From positions 1-64,000 of the forward strand of contig JAKSJQ010000004.1 of NCBI GenBank assembly GCA_024402115.1: 64,000 nucleotides of DNA, in the 5' to 3' direction. This document shows positions 9,513-17,731 of this stretch, piece by piece. Origin of the DNA: Bacteroidales bacterium. Its GTDB lineage: Bacteria > Bacteroidota > Bacteroidia > Bacteroidales > UBA932. The position numbers were made by a program, and so were the translations under genes. Under the pieces are notes generated by a model. That model was not told where the DNA came from and made no database searches. It worked only from the letters and a program-made list of their open reading frames with translations. How positions within the stretch are numbered: the first letter of the stretch is position 1; each line of letters begins with the position of its first letter.

Positions 9513-11333
9513 TTACCTGCGGGCGCGGCAGACGTCGCAAGTTCCGCAATCCTTTGAGTCGCTTTCTCCGAAATACCTGAGGAGGAAGCGACTTCTGCAT
9601 TCGGTATCCTCTGAGGCATAGCCTATCATAGTCTCGGAGCGCTTGGAGAACGATTCCTTGAGCTTGCGGTAACGATCCGGGCTGAGGCAGACATTCTTCG
9701 GCTGAAGATGGTTGTGCTGGAGGAAGATTATGTCCGACACGGCTGCCGGCACGTATCTCACGACATGGTTGAGCGCTAGTCTGTACATCAGCTGGCGCAG
9801 CTGGGCAACGCTCATGTCCAGCTCATTTGCGATGAAGTCCTCCTCGATGGGCACGGTGTAGGAGAATACGCCCGTATACCTGCGCATCAGTATCTCGAGG
9901 AAATCCTTCATCTTCGGATCCTCGAGCTCCACCCCGTAGAGTTCCTGTCTCGACACGGCGATCTGTATCCTCGTCGGGATGTCGACCTTGTCCGCCATGG
10001 ACCAATGTCCTTCCCTTTCGATGTACTTCAGGGCATGGAAGGCCTGGCTGCGGTTGAGCTTGTACTGGCTGCAGAAAGCCTCGAGGTCGAAGCGCAGCTC
10101 CCTGCCCATTCCGGTGTCGTACGGGATGCCGTACATGGCATGGAGCTGGTGGTAGACCTTCTCTATATAATCAAGTTCCGGGAACGATACCGTCCCGATC
10201 TGGTGCAGACGCTGGATGTCCGAAGTGTTCCACAGGAGCACGGCGAAGGAGCGCTTGCCGTCTCTTCCTGCGCGGCCTGCCTCCTGGAAATATGCCTCCG
10301 GGCTGTCTGGGACGTCATAATGGATCACAAACCTCACGTCCGGCTTGTCGATTCCCATGCCGAATGCATTGGTACATACCATTACCCTCACGCTGCCCTC
10401 GAGCCACTCCTCCTGCCTCTTGGCACGCATTGAGGAGCTGAGTCCTGCATGGTAGAAGGAAGCTGACACGCCCTGTGCGATCAGGAACGCTGAAAGTTCC
10501 TCGCAGCGCTTGCGGCTGCGCACATAGACGACGCCCGTTCCGGCGACGCCGTTGCACACCTCGAGCATCTTGCCGAGCTTGTCCTCGCAGTTCCTTACGA
10601 TGTATGAGAGATTGTCCCTGGCGAAGCTTGTCTTCACGAGAACGAAGTTCCCCGGTGCCTTCGGAGCCTCGGCGGCAATGCCGACCTCGCTCCGCAGATG
10701 GCCCTGCGCAAGGCTCCGGGCCACCCTAGTCCGGGCAAATGCTTCGCTCGTGCCGGCATTGTCGCCGAGGTTGCCGGAGAGTCGGGACATGATGTCGTAC
10801 GCGACCTCCGGAGTGGCGGTGGCCGTGAGTGCAATCACCGGCGCATCGGTCAGCTCGCGTAGCTTTCCTATGTTCAGGTAGTCCGGCCTGAAGTCATATC
10901 CCCACTGGGATATGCAATGGGCTTCGTCAACCACTATATAGCTGATGTCCAGCTGGTTCAAATAGCCCTGGAAAAGCCGGGTAGAGAGCCTCTCCGGCGA
11001 GAGGTAGAGGAACTTGTACCCACCGTAGGCCGCGTTGTTCAGCGCCAGTTCCACTTCCCTGCGGGTCATGCCCATGTGGATGCTCAGAGCGCGTATTCCT
11101 CGGGACTCAAGATTCCTCACCTGGTCCTTCATCAGCGAGATCAGCGGAGTCACTACTATCGCTATTCCCTCGCTCATAAGGGCTGGCACCTGGAAGCACA
11201 CGGACTTACCTCCTCCGGTAGGCATCAGGGCCAGCACATCCTTGCCCGAAAGCGCAGCATTTATGACCTCTTCCTGCACCGAGCGGAAAGAGTCATAGCC
11301 CCAATATTCCTTCAAAACTTCCCTAGGAGTCAT
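9513..11333 (-). CDS. recQ: ATP-dependent DNA helicase RecQ
   Basis: RecQ is a 3'-5' helicase that works in recombination and fork repair. From the chosen start (MTPREVLKEYWGYDSFR) it has about 606 residues: Walker A MPTGGGKSVCFQ, box VVDEAHCISQWGYDFRPDY, TATATPEV, and the motif VI region YFQEAGRAGRDG. A zinc-binding RQC-like segment with GTCDVC at the extreme C-terminus follows. The frame is open upstream to 11375, but a TACTTTTG promoter box at 11354-11361 lies inside that extension, so the ATG at 11333 is the better start. An insertion of about 35 residues between motifs III and IV (near 190-225) looks unusual. No full HRDC domain is evident. Confidence 0.93.
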   Translation of the reverse strand: MTPREVLKEYWGYDSFRSVQEEVINAALSGKDVLALMPTGGGKSVCFQVPALMSEGIAIVVTPLISLMKDQVRNLESRGIRALSIHMGMTRREVELALNNAAYGGYKFLYLSPERLSTRLFQGYLNQLDISYIVVDEAHCISQWGYDFRPDYLNIGKLRELTDAPVIALTATATPEVAYDIMSRLSGNLGDNAGTSEAFARTRVARSLAQGHLRSEVGIAAEAPKAPGNFVLVKTSFARDNLSYIVRNCEDKLGKMLEVCNGVAGTGVVYVRSRKRCEELSAFLIAQGVSASFYHAGLSSSMRAKRQEEWLEGSVRVMVCTNAFGMGIDKPDVRFVIHYDVPDSPEAYFQEAGRAGRDGKRSFAVLLWNTSDIQRLHQIGTVSFPELDYIEKVYHQLHAMYGIPYDTGMGRELRFDLEAFCSQYKLNRSQAFHALKYIEREGHWSMADKVDIPTRIQIAVSRQELYGVELEDPKMKDFLEILMRRYTGVFSYTVPIEEDFIANELDMSVAQLRQLMYRLALNHVVRYVPAAVSDIIFLQHNHLQPKNVCLSPDRYRKLKESFSKRSETMIGYASEDTECRSRFLLRYFGESDSKDCGTCDVCRARR

Positions 11334-11353
11334 CGTCCATCTTCTAAGACACA

Positions 11354-11361
11354 CAAAAGTA
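11354..11361 (-). promoter_or_regulatory. -7 box for recQ
   Basis: Minus-strand TACTTTTG matches TAnnTTTG and lies 21 bases before the ATG at 11333. It rules against the upstream in-frame start at 11375. Confidence 0.5.
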
Positions 11362-11400
11362 CGAAAAACACACAATTATTAAAATAAGTCGAGGCAAGTA

Positions 11401-11431
11401 TTGTTAAAGTTAGCGATTATTTGTACATTTG
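11401..11431 (+). promoter_or_regulatory. Bacteroidetes promoter for pckA
   Basis: TTG at 11401-11403, a 20-base spacer, then TACATTTG at 11424-11431. Both boxes and the spacing match the TTTG-N19-21-TAnnTTTG consensus. The leader to the ATG at 11479 is about 40 AT-rich bases. Confidence 0.7.
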
Positions 11432-11478
11432 CGACAATTTCGGTTTAGAACGAAACTCTTAAAATTCATATAAAAATT

Positions 11479-13080
11479 ATGGCAAATCTTGATTTGACAC
11501 AGTACGGTATCACTGGTTCTACAGTGATCGCACACAACCCTTCTTACGAAGTCCTCTACGCTGAGGAGACTAAGGCAGGCCTCGAGGGTTACGAGGTAGG
11601 TCAGAACACTGAGCTTGACGCTGTAAACGTCATGACTGGTATCTACACCGGCCGTTCTCCTAAGGACAAGTACATCGTTATGGACGAGAACTCTAAGGAC
11701 ACCGTTTGGTGGACTACCGAGGGCTACAAGAACGACAACCATCCAATGTCTGAGGCTGTTTGGGCTCAGGTTAAGGATATCGCAAAGCAGGAGCTCTGCA
11801 ACAAGAACCTCTACGTCGTTGACGCATTCTGCGGTGCAAACGCTGACACCCGTATGGCAGTTCGTTTCATCGTTGAGGTTGCATGGCAGGCACACTTCGT
11901 GACCAACATGTTCATCCAGCCTACCGCTGAGGAGCTTGCAAACTTCACTCCTGACTTCATCATCTACAACGCTTCTAAGGCAAAGGTTACCAACTACGCT
12001 GAGCTCGGCCTCAACTCTGAGACTTGCGTTGCTTTCAACGTAACTTCACGCGAGCAGGTCATCATCAACACCTGGTACGGTGGTGAGATGAAGAAGGGTA
12101 TGTTCTCTATGATGAACTACTACCTTCCACTCAAGGGCATCGCTTCAATGCACTGCTCTGCAAACTGCGACATGAACGGTGAGAACACCGCTATCTTCTT
12201 CGGTCTCTCAGGTACTGGTAAGACTACCCTTTCTACCGACCCTAAGCGTCGCCTCATCGGTGATGACGAGCATGGTTGGGATGACAACGGCGTCTTCAAC
12301 TTCGAGGGTGGCTGCTACGCTAAGGTTATCGGCCTCTCTAAGGAGCATGAGCCAGACATCTACGGTGCTATCAAGCGCAACGCTCTCCTCGAGAACGTAA
12401 CCGTAGCTGCTGACGGCAAGATCGATTTCAACGACAAGTCAGTTACCGAGAACACTCGCGTATCTTACCCTATCAACCATATCAACAACATCCAGCCAGG
12501 TTCTTCAGCACCTGCTGCAAAGAATGTCATCTTCCTTTCAGCTGATGCATTCGGTGTTCTCCCTCCAGTTTCAATCCTTACTCCTGAGCAGACTCAGTAC
12601 TACTTCCTCTCAGGTTTCACCGCTAAGCTTGCAGGTACTGAGCGCGGTATCACCGAGCCTACTCCTACCTTCTCTGCTTGCTTCGGCCAGGCATTCCTCG
12701 AGCTTCATCCTACCAAGTATGCTGAGGAGCTCGTAAAGAAGATGAACGTATCTGGTGCTAAGGCTTACCTCGTTAACACTGGTTGGAACGGTACTGGCAA
12801 GCGTATCAGCATTCCTGATACCCGTGGTATCATCGACGCTATCCTCGACGGCTCAATCCTCAAGGCTGAGACCAAGATGATCCCTATGTTCGACTTCGAG
12901 GTTCCTACCTCACTTCCTAACGTAAACCCTGCAATCCTCGACCCTCGCGACACTTACGCTGATCCAGCTATGTGGGAGGAGAAGGCAAAGGATCTCGCTG
13001 CTCGTTTCGTTAAGAACTTCGCTAAGTACACCACCAACGAGGCTGGTAAGGCTCTTGTTGCTGCTGGTCCTAAGTGCTAA
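11479..13080 (+). CDS. pckA: Phosphoenolpyruvate carboxykinase (ATP)
   Basis: This enzyme interconverts oxaloacetate + ATP and PEP + CO2 + ADP. In anaerobic Bacteroidales it commonly runs in the PEP-carboxylating direction toward succinate. The 533-residue length is normal. The kinase P-loop [12 protein letters not shown] (about 241-252) and the metal-binding GDDEHGWDD just after it are intact, as is the substrate segment [11 protein letters not shown] (about 56-66). Codon choice differs visibly from its neighbours: it is restricted to a few codons (GGT, GCT, AAG, AAC, CGT), as expected for a very highly expressed gene. It has its own consensus promoter and a strong terminator, so it is monocistronic. 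Confidence 0.98.
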   Translation: MANLDLTQYGITGSTVIAHNPSYEVLYAEETKAGLEGYEVGQNTELDAVNVMTGIYTGRSPKDKYIVMDENSKDTVWWTTEGYKNDNHPMSEAVWAQVKDIAKQELCNKNLYVVDAFCGANADTRMAVRFIVEVAWQAHFVTNMFIQPTAEELANFTPDFIIYNASKAKVTNYAELGLNSETCVAFNVTSREQVIINTWYGGEMKKGMFSMMNYYLPLKGIASMHCSANCDMNGENTAIFFGLSGTGKTTLSTDPKRRLIGDDEHGWDDNGVFNFEGGCYAKVIGLSKEHEPDIYGAIKRNALLENVTVAADGKIDFNDKSVTENTRVSYPINHINNIQPGSSAPAAKNVIFLSADAFGVLPPVSILTPEQTQYYFLSGFTAKLAGTERGITEPTPTFSACFGQAFLELHPTKYAEELVKKMNVSGAKAYLVNTGWNGTGKRISIPDTRGIIDAILDGSILKAETKMIPMFDFEVPTSLPNVNPAILDPRDTYADPAMWEEKAKDLAARFVKNFAKYTTNEAGKALVAAGPKC

Positions 13081-13102
13081 TTGGAACACAAGCGATAAAA
13101 AG

Positions 13103-13135
13103 AAAGCGGCGCCCTTCGGGACGCCGCTTTTTATT
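13103..13135 (+). terminator. Rho-independent terminator of pckA
   Basis: A 9-bp stem (AAAGCGGCG with CGCCGCTTT), one mismatch and two more G-C pairs close on a TTCG tetraloop, followed by TTTTTATTTT. It lies 22 bases after the pckA stop. The AAAG on the other side also gives the convergent lipoprotein transcript a possible terminator. Confidence 0.9.
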
Positions 13136-13154
13136 TTCATATGATCAAAAAAAA

Positions 13155-13823
13155 TTACTCTACTACCAAAGTTGCTGTAGCGACGATGTCCTTGTCCTTG
13201 CGGGAGCCGTTCTTGAGAGAAGCGACGACGGTGTAGCTCCCGGGCTGTACTGCCTTGAAGGTCATGAACACATCATCGGCTGCGATGAGCTCCAGGCCGG
13301 ATTCCTGGTCGATGGACTCGAGGACAAGCTTTACGTCCCTGTACTTTGGAAGGCGCTTGCCGTCATCGATGTTGTTTATCAGTTTCCTGCTCACGACGTC
13401 GAACATCGCCAGCTTAACAGTAGCATCAACCGAGCAGCTGCCGCCGAGTGCCATGTCATTCATACCGACGAAGACGAGCTCCCACGGATGGATTTCCGTC
13501 TTGCGTTCAAAGGTATATTCCGGATGCCTGCGGTTCTGGGCAAGAACCGTGAGGGGCCTTGCAATATGTTCTTCCTCGACGATAGCCTTGGTGCTTGGCA
13601 CCGAAGCAACGAGCATGTCGTTCTCGAACCAGGCATTTGTCTCGTCGCTGAGAGACCACTGGTAACTGATCCTCGGCACAAGGTCCTTGAAGACGTAGGT
13701 CTGGCCATCGTAAAGCACCTGCGGGAGGTCAAATTCCGGCACAGGCTCGGTCATGTCAATATAGGAGCATGCCGAAACTGCTGCGAGAGCCAATATGCCG
13801 AGCAATCTTGAAATCGATTTCAT
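13155..13823 (-). CDS. Hypothetical lipoprotein, PKD-like
   Basis: This is a 222-residue exported lipoprotein with a type II signal peptide ending in the lipobox VSAC (Cys19). The mature part is predicted mostly beta. Segments such as YQWSLSDETNAWFENDMLV and the C-terminal PGSYTVVASLKNGSR suggest PKD/Ig-like sandwiches of the kind seen in Bacteroidetes cell-surface lipoproteins. No catalytic motif is visible. It begins 5 bases after the stop of the YycJ-like hydrolase gene, so it is probably the last gene of the TPR-hydrolase-lipoprotein operon. The function is not known. Confidence 0.7.
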   Translation of the reverse strand: MKSISRLLGILALAAVSACSYIDMTEPVPEFDLPQVLYDGQTYVFKDLVPRISYQWSLSDETNAWFENDMLVASVPSTKAIVEEEHIARPLTVLAQNRRHPEYTFERKTEIHPWELVFVGMNDMALGGSCSVDATVKLAMFDVVSRKLINNIDDGKRLPKYRDVKLVLESIDQESGLELIAADDVFMTFKAVQPGSYTVVASLKNGSRKDKDIVATATLVVE

Positions 13824-13828
13824 CTTTT

Positions 13829-14632
13829 CTACTTTAGTATGAACTCCTGTGACGGGTAGTCACGAGGAAGCACACGGAGCACGACATCGTCACGTCCAAT
13901 CTCCTTGAGAGCCGTCTTGGAGCAATTGTATGCGAGCTTTTCCGTGTTATTGTTGTGGCTGCGGTGGCAGAGGAACACGTTCTTCAGACCGTCGTGCGCT
14001 ATTCTCTTGAGGGCAAGTGCACAGTCATCGTTGCTGAGGTGGCCGCTGTCCTCGAGTATTCTCTTCTTGAGCTCAGGAGTATACGGTCCGGTCATGAGCT
14101 GATCGACGTCATAATTGGATTCGATGACGACGGTTGATGCCGTACGGGAAAGCTCCACAGCCTCATCCGACACCCTGCCGAGATCGGTCATGATGACAAA
14201 GCGATATCCATCGAAATCTATGGCGTAGCCGACGGTCTGGTTGGCATCATGCTCGACTTCGAAAGGACGGACCTTGACTCCTGAAAGCACCTCGGTCCAT
14301 TCTCCGAGATCCGCGATCTTGCGGCATGAGCCAATATGGTCGCGCGTAAAGGTATGCGCGCCCAGCGCGCCGTGTATCATCGGCGTCGTATAGACTGGCT
14401 TGAGAAGCTTCTTGCAGAAAGATCCAAGGTGGCGGATATGGTCGAGGTGGCAGTGCGTGATCAGCACCACTCCGAAAGAGTCGTAGCTCAGTCCCCTGTC
14501 GCCCAGGTATTTCTTCAGACGCCTCAGACTAACTCCGGCGTCTATTATCAATCCCTTCTTGCCATCACCCAGGTAATAGCAATTGCCACAACTACCACTG
14601 TGGAAACTCATGAATTTCAAGTTACCTGTCAT
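13829..14632 (-). CDS. MBL-fold metallo-hydrolase, YycJ/WalJ-like
   Basis: This 267-residue metallo-beta-lactamase-fold protein opens with FHSGSCGNCYYLG, the start typical of the YycJ/WalJ group. It then shows the zinc motif THCHLDHIRHL (HxHxDH, about residues 59-66), a conserved MTDLG Asp (about 151), a SNYD segment (about 174), and a late GHLS/CHRSHNN histidine pair. Relatives are proposed 5'-3' exonucleases or cell-wall/DNA-repair-associated hydrolases. The start overlaps the TPR gene by 11 bases, which points to coupled translation. An internal ATG (residue 8) is possible but would cut into the first strand. Confidence 0.85.
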   Translation of the reverse strand: MTGNLKFMSFHSGSCGNCYYLGDGKKGLIIDAGVSLRRLKKYLGDRGLSYDSFGVVLITHCHLDHIRHLGSFCKKLLKPVYTTPMIHGALGAHTFTRDHIGSCRKIADLGEWTEVLSGVKVRPFEVEHDANQTVGYAIDFDGYRFVIMTDLGRVSDEAVELSRTASTVVIESNYDVDQLMTGPYTPELKKRILEDSGHLSNDDCALALKRIAHDGLKNVFLCHRSHNNNTEKLAYNCSKTALKEIGRDDVVLRVLPRDYPSQEFILK

Positions 14633-16655
14633 TCTCGTCTTCGCAATATTTCTTGATTACAGCATAGGACTCAGCCACGCCGAGCTCACCGGCGCGTGAA
14701 AGGTCGATACAGCCCTTCTCCTTGTCCTTGAGATAAATGAGCACGAGGCCTCGGTTGTAGTAGGCATCTCCCATGTAAGGATAGATGCTGATGGCCTTCG
14801 TGTAGTTCTCGATGGAGGCAAGATGCTCCGACGAGAGACAATATAGGTTTCCTAGGTTAAAATATGTGTACGGTAAGCCGGGTGCCATCCTGGCAGCCTC
14901 TTCCATATCGGCTATGGCCTCGGAATAGTCGTACTGCTGGTACGACACGTCCTTGACTCTTGCCTTAGCGTTGTGGGCATCGTCCATGGTGAGGACCTGT
15001 ACGCTGTTGTCCATTGACGAGATGAAGTCAATCATCTCGGCACGGAGCACGCCTCGGTTCATCATGTAGAAGCCCTTGTAATAGTTTTCATATCCGTCAG
15101 CCGCGTCCTGACCTTCGACGGCAGCGTCAATCGCCATGTCAAGGTAGTTCAGGGCCGAATTGTAGCGTTTTCCTTCGCCTTCATATATTGACCGCAGGAA
15201 GGCGTTCCTTGCCGTTCCGCTGCCGTCGCCATAGAGCGTCTGCTCAAGCGCAGTAAGTTCCGCAGAATTCAGGCGAGCCGGCTTGTCCGTGATGGACACA
15301 GGGACCTGGGAAGTGCCCTCGAACCTTGTCAGGAGCGGATTCTCATACTTGCGCGAGAGCGCATACTGGGCCGCGTCCTTGTTCGGATCGATCACGTATC
15401 GGTAGAGTGGGCGAAGATGTATGTCTATGTCCCTATGCTGAAGCAGCTCGTCGTCGAAGTCCTTCTGCGCGAAGTCCGCATCGAGAGCGAGCAGGGAGCT
15501 GTATTTCTTTGTAGTATCGGCGAACGATGCCTCGCCGGAGCTGTTCTTCGCACGATATTCACGGACCTTGCGCTGAGCTATGTCATAGTCCTCCTTCGAG
15601 GACTTCAGGCGTCCCAGCTGCCGCTTCACGTACGAGCGGTTCATATATGCCTTGGCGAAGTCCGGATAGAGAGAAATCGCCATGTCATAGTCGTCCAATG
15701 CATCCTCCCATCGCTCCATGTTGATGAAGACGGACGCACGGTTGAAGTACGCCAGCACGTTCTCCGGATTGATGTTCAGCACCCTGTCCAGGTCTTCCAG
15801 CGCAGCTTCGTACTCTCCCACCTGCGCGTTGATGAGTCCGCGGTTATACAGGGACAGCGCATTGCCCGGCTCATGGCGCAGCACGGTGTTCAGATCGCCC
15901 ATCGCTGCCATATAGTCGTTGCGCTCATACGCCATGATGGCCCTGTCGAAGTAGGCCCTGGTGTTGGTCGTGTCGAGCTCGATCGCATGGTTCATGTCGG
16001 CGATGGCATTGTCATAGTCGCCCTGGGCAGCATAGACACGTCCCCTTCGCATGAATCCCTCGGGGTCATAGCGGTCGATCTTGATGGCCTTGTTGTAATC
16101 GTTCACGGCCTTGAGAGTATCGCCGAGGAAGAGATAGGATGCTCCCCTGTTAAGGTATGCGGATGGATCCTTAGGTTCCCTTCTGATATATCTGTCGAAA
16201 TCGGAGATGGCCTTGTCGAACTGCTGCGAAAGGAAGTATGTGACTCCCCTTGTAAAGTAGAGTCCGACGTAGCCTGGCCTTAGCTTCACTGCAGTCTCAA
16301 GATCCTCGAGGGCTTCCTCATAGCGTCCGAAGCGGCTGAGCGTAATCGCACGGTAGTGGTATCCGTTGGTGAATACAGGATTCAGTCGGACGGAAGTGTT
16401 GAAGTCGGCCTGCGCACCACGGAGGTCACCGAGGTCATACTTCGCGATGCCGCGGAAGAAGAATGTCCAATAGTCGGTGGAGTCGAGCTGGGTCAGGATG
16501 TTGAAGTTGTCGATAGCAAGGGCATACTTTCCGTCCGCCAGGGCCTGACGTCCGCGGATATAGAACACGTCGGTGTCGTACTGGGCACGCGCACTGAAGC
16601 CGGCGCCCACCAGGAGCACGGCCGTCAGAAGCATTATTTTGAACTTGCGCAGCAC
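14622..16655 (-). CDS. Secreted tetratricopeptide-repeat protein
   Basis: This is a TPR scaffold protein of about 677 residues with a signal peptide (LRKFKIMLLTAVLLVGAGFSARA-Q). Ten or more 34-residue TPR units run from about residue 30 to 360, for example PSAYLNRGASYLFLGDTLKA and NTRAYFDRAIMAYERNDYMA. A less regular middle follows, with further TPRs near the C-terminus. The frame extends to 16718, but that codon lies inside a minus-strand promoter box (16716-16723). The GTG at 16655 is therefore preferred because it gives a basic n-region; the ATG at 16634 is the alternative. Such proteins usually organise envelope or secretion complexes. The partner is unknown. Confidence 0.85.
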   Translation of the reverse strand: MLRKFKIMLLTAVLLVGAGFSARAQYDTDVFYIRGRQALADGKYALAIDNFNILTQLDSTDYWTFFFRGIAKYDLGDLRGAQADFNTSVRLNPVFTNGYHYRAITLSRFGRYEEALEDLETAVKLRPGYVGLYFTRGVTYFLSQQFDKAISDFDRYIRREPKDPSAYLNRGASYLFLGDTLKAVNDYNKAIKIDRYDPEGFMRRGRVYAAQGDYDNAIADMNHAIELDTTNTRAYFDRAIMAYERNDYMAAMGDLNTVLRHEPGNALSLYNRGLINAQVGEYEAALEDLDRVLNINPENVLAYFNRASVFINMERWEDALDDYDMAISLYPDFAKAYMNRSYVKRQLGRLKSSKEDYDIAQRKVREYRAKNSSGEASFADTTKKYSSLLALDADFAQKDFDDELLQHRDIDIHLRPLYRYVIDPNKDAAQYALSRKYENPLLTRFEGTSQVPVSITDKPARLNSAELTALEQTLYGDGSGTARNAFLRSIYEGEGKRYNSALNYLDMAIDAAVEGQDAADGYENYYKGFYMMNRGVLRAEMIDFISSMDNSVQVLTMDDAHNAKARVKDVSYQQYDYSEAIADMEEAARMAPGLPYTYFNLGNLYCLSSEHLASIENYTKAISIYPYMGDAYYNRGLVLIYLKDKEKGCIDLSRAGELGVAESYAVIKKYCEDENDR

Positions 16656-16685
16656 TAAAAATTTCCTAATTGTCCTTTTAATTCG

Positions 16686-16693
16686 TATTTTTG
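16686..16693 (+). promoter_or_regulatory. -7 box for the M28 gene
   Basis: TATTTTTG (TAnnTTTG) lies 25 bases before the ATG at 16719. It sits inside the likely leader of the divergent TPR gene. Confidence 0.45.
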
Positions 16694-16715
16694 GCGGTCC
16701 AAAATCCGCAATTTG

Positions 16716-16723
16716 CAAATGTA
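16716..16723 (-). promoter_or_regulatory. -7 box for the TPR-YycJ-lipoprotein operon
   Basis: Minus-strand TACATTTG overlaps the ATG of the divergent M28 gene, so the two promoters face each other across about 30 bases and the transcripts overlap at their 5' ends. Confidence 0.45.
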
Positions 16724-17696
16724 CAAAAAAATCCTCATACTACTCACCTTGATATCATTAGATATCACCTGCCTCGCACAGGGAGTCGACAACATGGTCG
16801 GCGTCGGTGACCTTGAGGACCAGATCGGATTCCTTACTTCCGAGATGTGCGAGGGTCGAGCACCGGGCAGCAAAGGAGCGAGCGTTGCGGCATTCTGGGT
16901 AGTGGACCACTTCAAGAAAGCGAATCTCATGCCAGTAAGCGACACATACTCGAAATCTTTCAGGTTCGGGGACGGAAAGGTCGGTCACAACATCATGGGC
17001 ATGATTCCGGGTTCGCAGAGGGTTCCCAGGGACACCTACATCATCGTCATGGCCCACTACGACCATCTCGGAATACTCCATGACCAGATTTATCCTGGTG
17101 CAGACAGCAACGCTTCGGGAGTCGCCTCGCTCGTGAACATAGCCTCCATGTTCAACTACATGAAGACCCTCGGCAGGACCTACTCCAGCAACATACTCTT
17201 CGTGGCCCTCGACGCCAAGGAGGCCAGCATGGCCGGATCAGAGGCCCTGTACAGCCTCATCGGCAGCGCAAGACTGAAGGACCCTATCACGAAGAAACTG
17301 ATCAGCGTCAACAAGATACGCATGGTCGTCGACATCGACCAGATCGGTTCGTCGCTTGCCCCTCTCCGCTCAGGCAGGGAGGATTTCATCATCATGCTCG
17401 GCAACGAGACTCTGGCCAAGAACAAGCAGGTGACCGCGAACTTCGTCAACAGGAACTACGGAACCAATCTCGAACTCGCCTTCGACTACTACGGCAGCGA
17501 AAGGTTCACGGAGATGTTCTACAGCAGGGTGACGGACCTACGCCCCTTCGTACAGGCGAAAATCCCGGCAGTCCTCTTCACCTCGGGAATCACCATGAAG
17601 ACCAACAAGCCTGACGACACGGTCGAGACTCTCAAGCTCGACGTACTGAGAAAGCGTATCATTTTCATGTTCCATTGGATTGAAAATATGCTCTAG
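16719..17696 (+). CDS. M28-family peptidase homologue with degenerate active site
   Basis: This is an exported protein of about 325 residues (signal peptide MYKKILILLTLISLDITCLAQ). The M28 zinc-aminopeptidase fold is recognisable: MAHYDHLG supplies the first His, PGADSNASGVASL the bridging Asp, and VVDIDQIG a later Asp ligand. The usual Glu-Glu pair before the GS motif reads Lys-Glu (DAKEASMAGS), so the general base is missing. The final HTPxDT reads NKPDDT, so the last His ligand is Asn. It is therefore probably inactive or altered as a peptidase. It is followed 35 bases later by an ABC exporter with its own promoter. The upstream TTG at 16713 is a less likely start. Confidence 0.85.
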   Translation: MYKKILILLTLISLDITCLAQGVDNMVGVGDLEDQIGFLTSEMCEGRAPGSKGASVAAFWVVDHFKKANLMPVSDTYSKSFRFGDGKVGHNIMGMIPGSQRVPRDTYIIVMAHYDHLGILHDQIYPGADSNASGVASLVNIASMFNYMKTLGRTYSSNILFVALDAKEASMAGSEALYSLIGSARLKDPITKKLISVNKIRMVVDIDQIGSSLAPLRSGREDFIIMLGNETLAKNKQVTANFVNRNYGTNLELAFDYYGSERFTEMFYSRVTDLRPFVQAKIPAVLFTSGITMKTNKPDDTVETLKLDVLRKRIIFMFHWIENML

Positions 17697-17710
17697 ATTC
17701 ATTATCTTTG
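17680..17710 (+). promoter_or_regulatory. Bacteroidetes promoter for the ABC exporter
   Basis: TTG (17680-17682), a 20-base spacer and TATCTTTG (17703-17710) match the consensus in both boxes and spacing. The promoter begins inside the end of the M28 gene and favours the ATG at 17732 over an upstream TTG at 17708. Confidence 0.7.
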
Positions 17711-17731
17711 GAGGATAAAGATCCACCAAAG

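Noticed and set aside
11334..11375. Upstream start for recQ.
   Set aside because: A TAnnTTTG box lies within this stretch, so the extra codons would not be transcribed.
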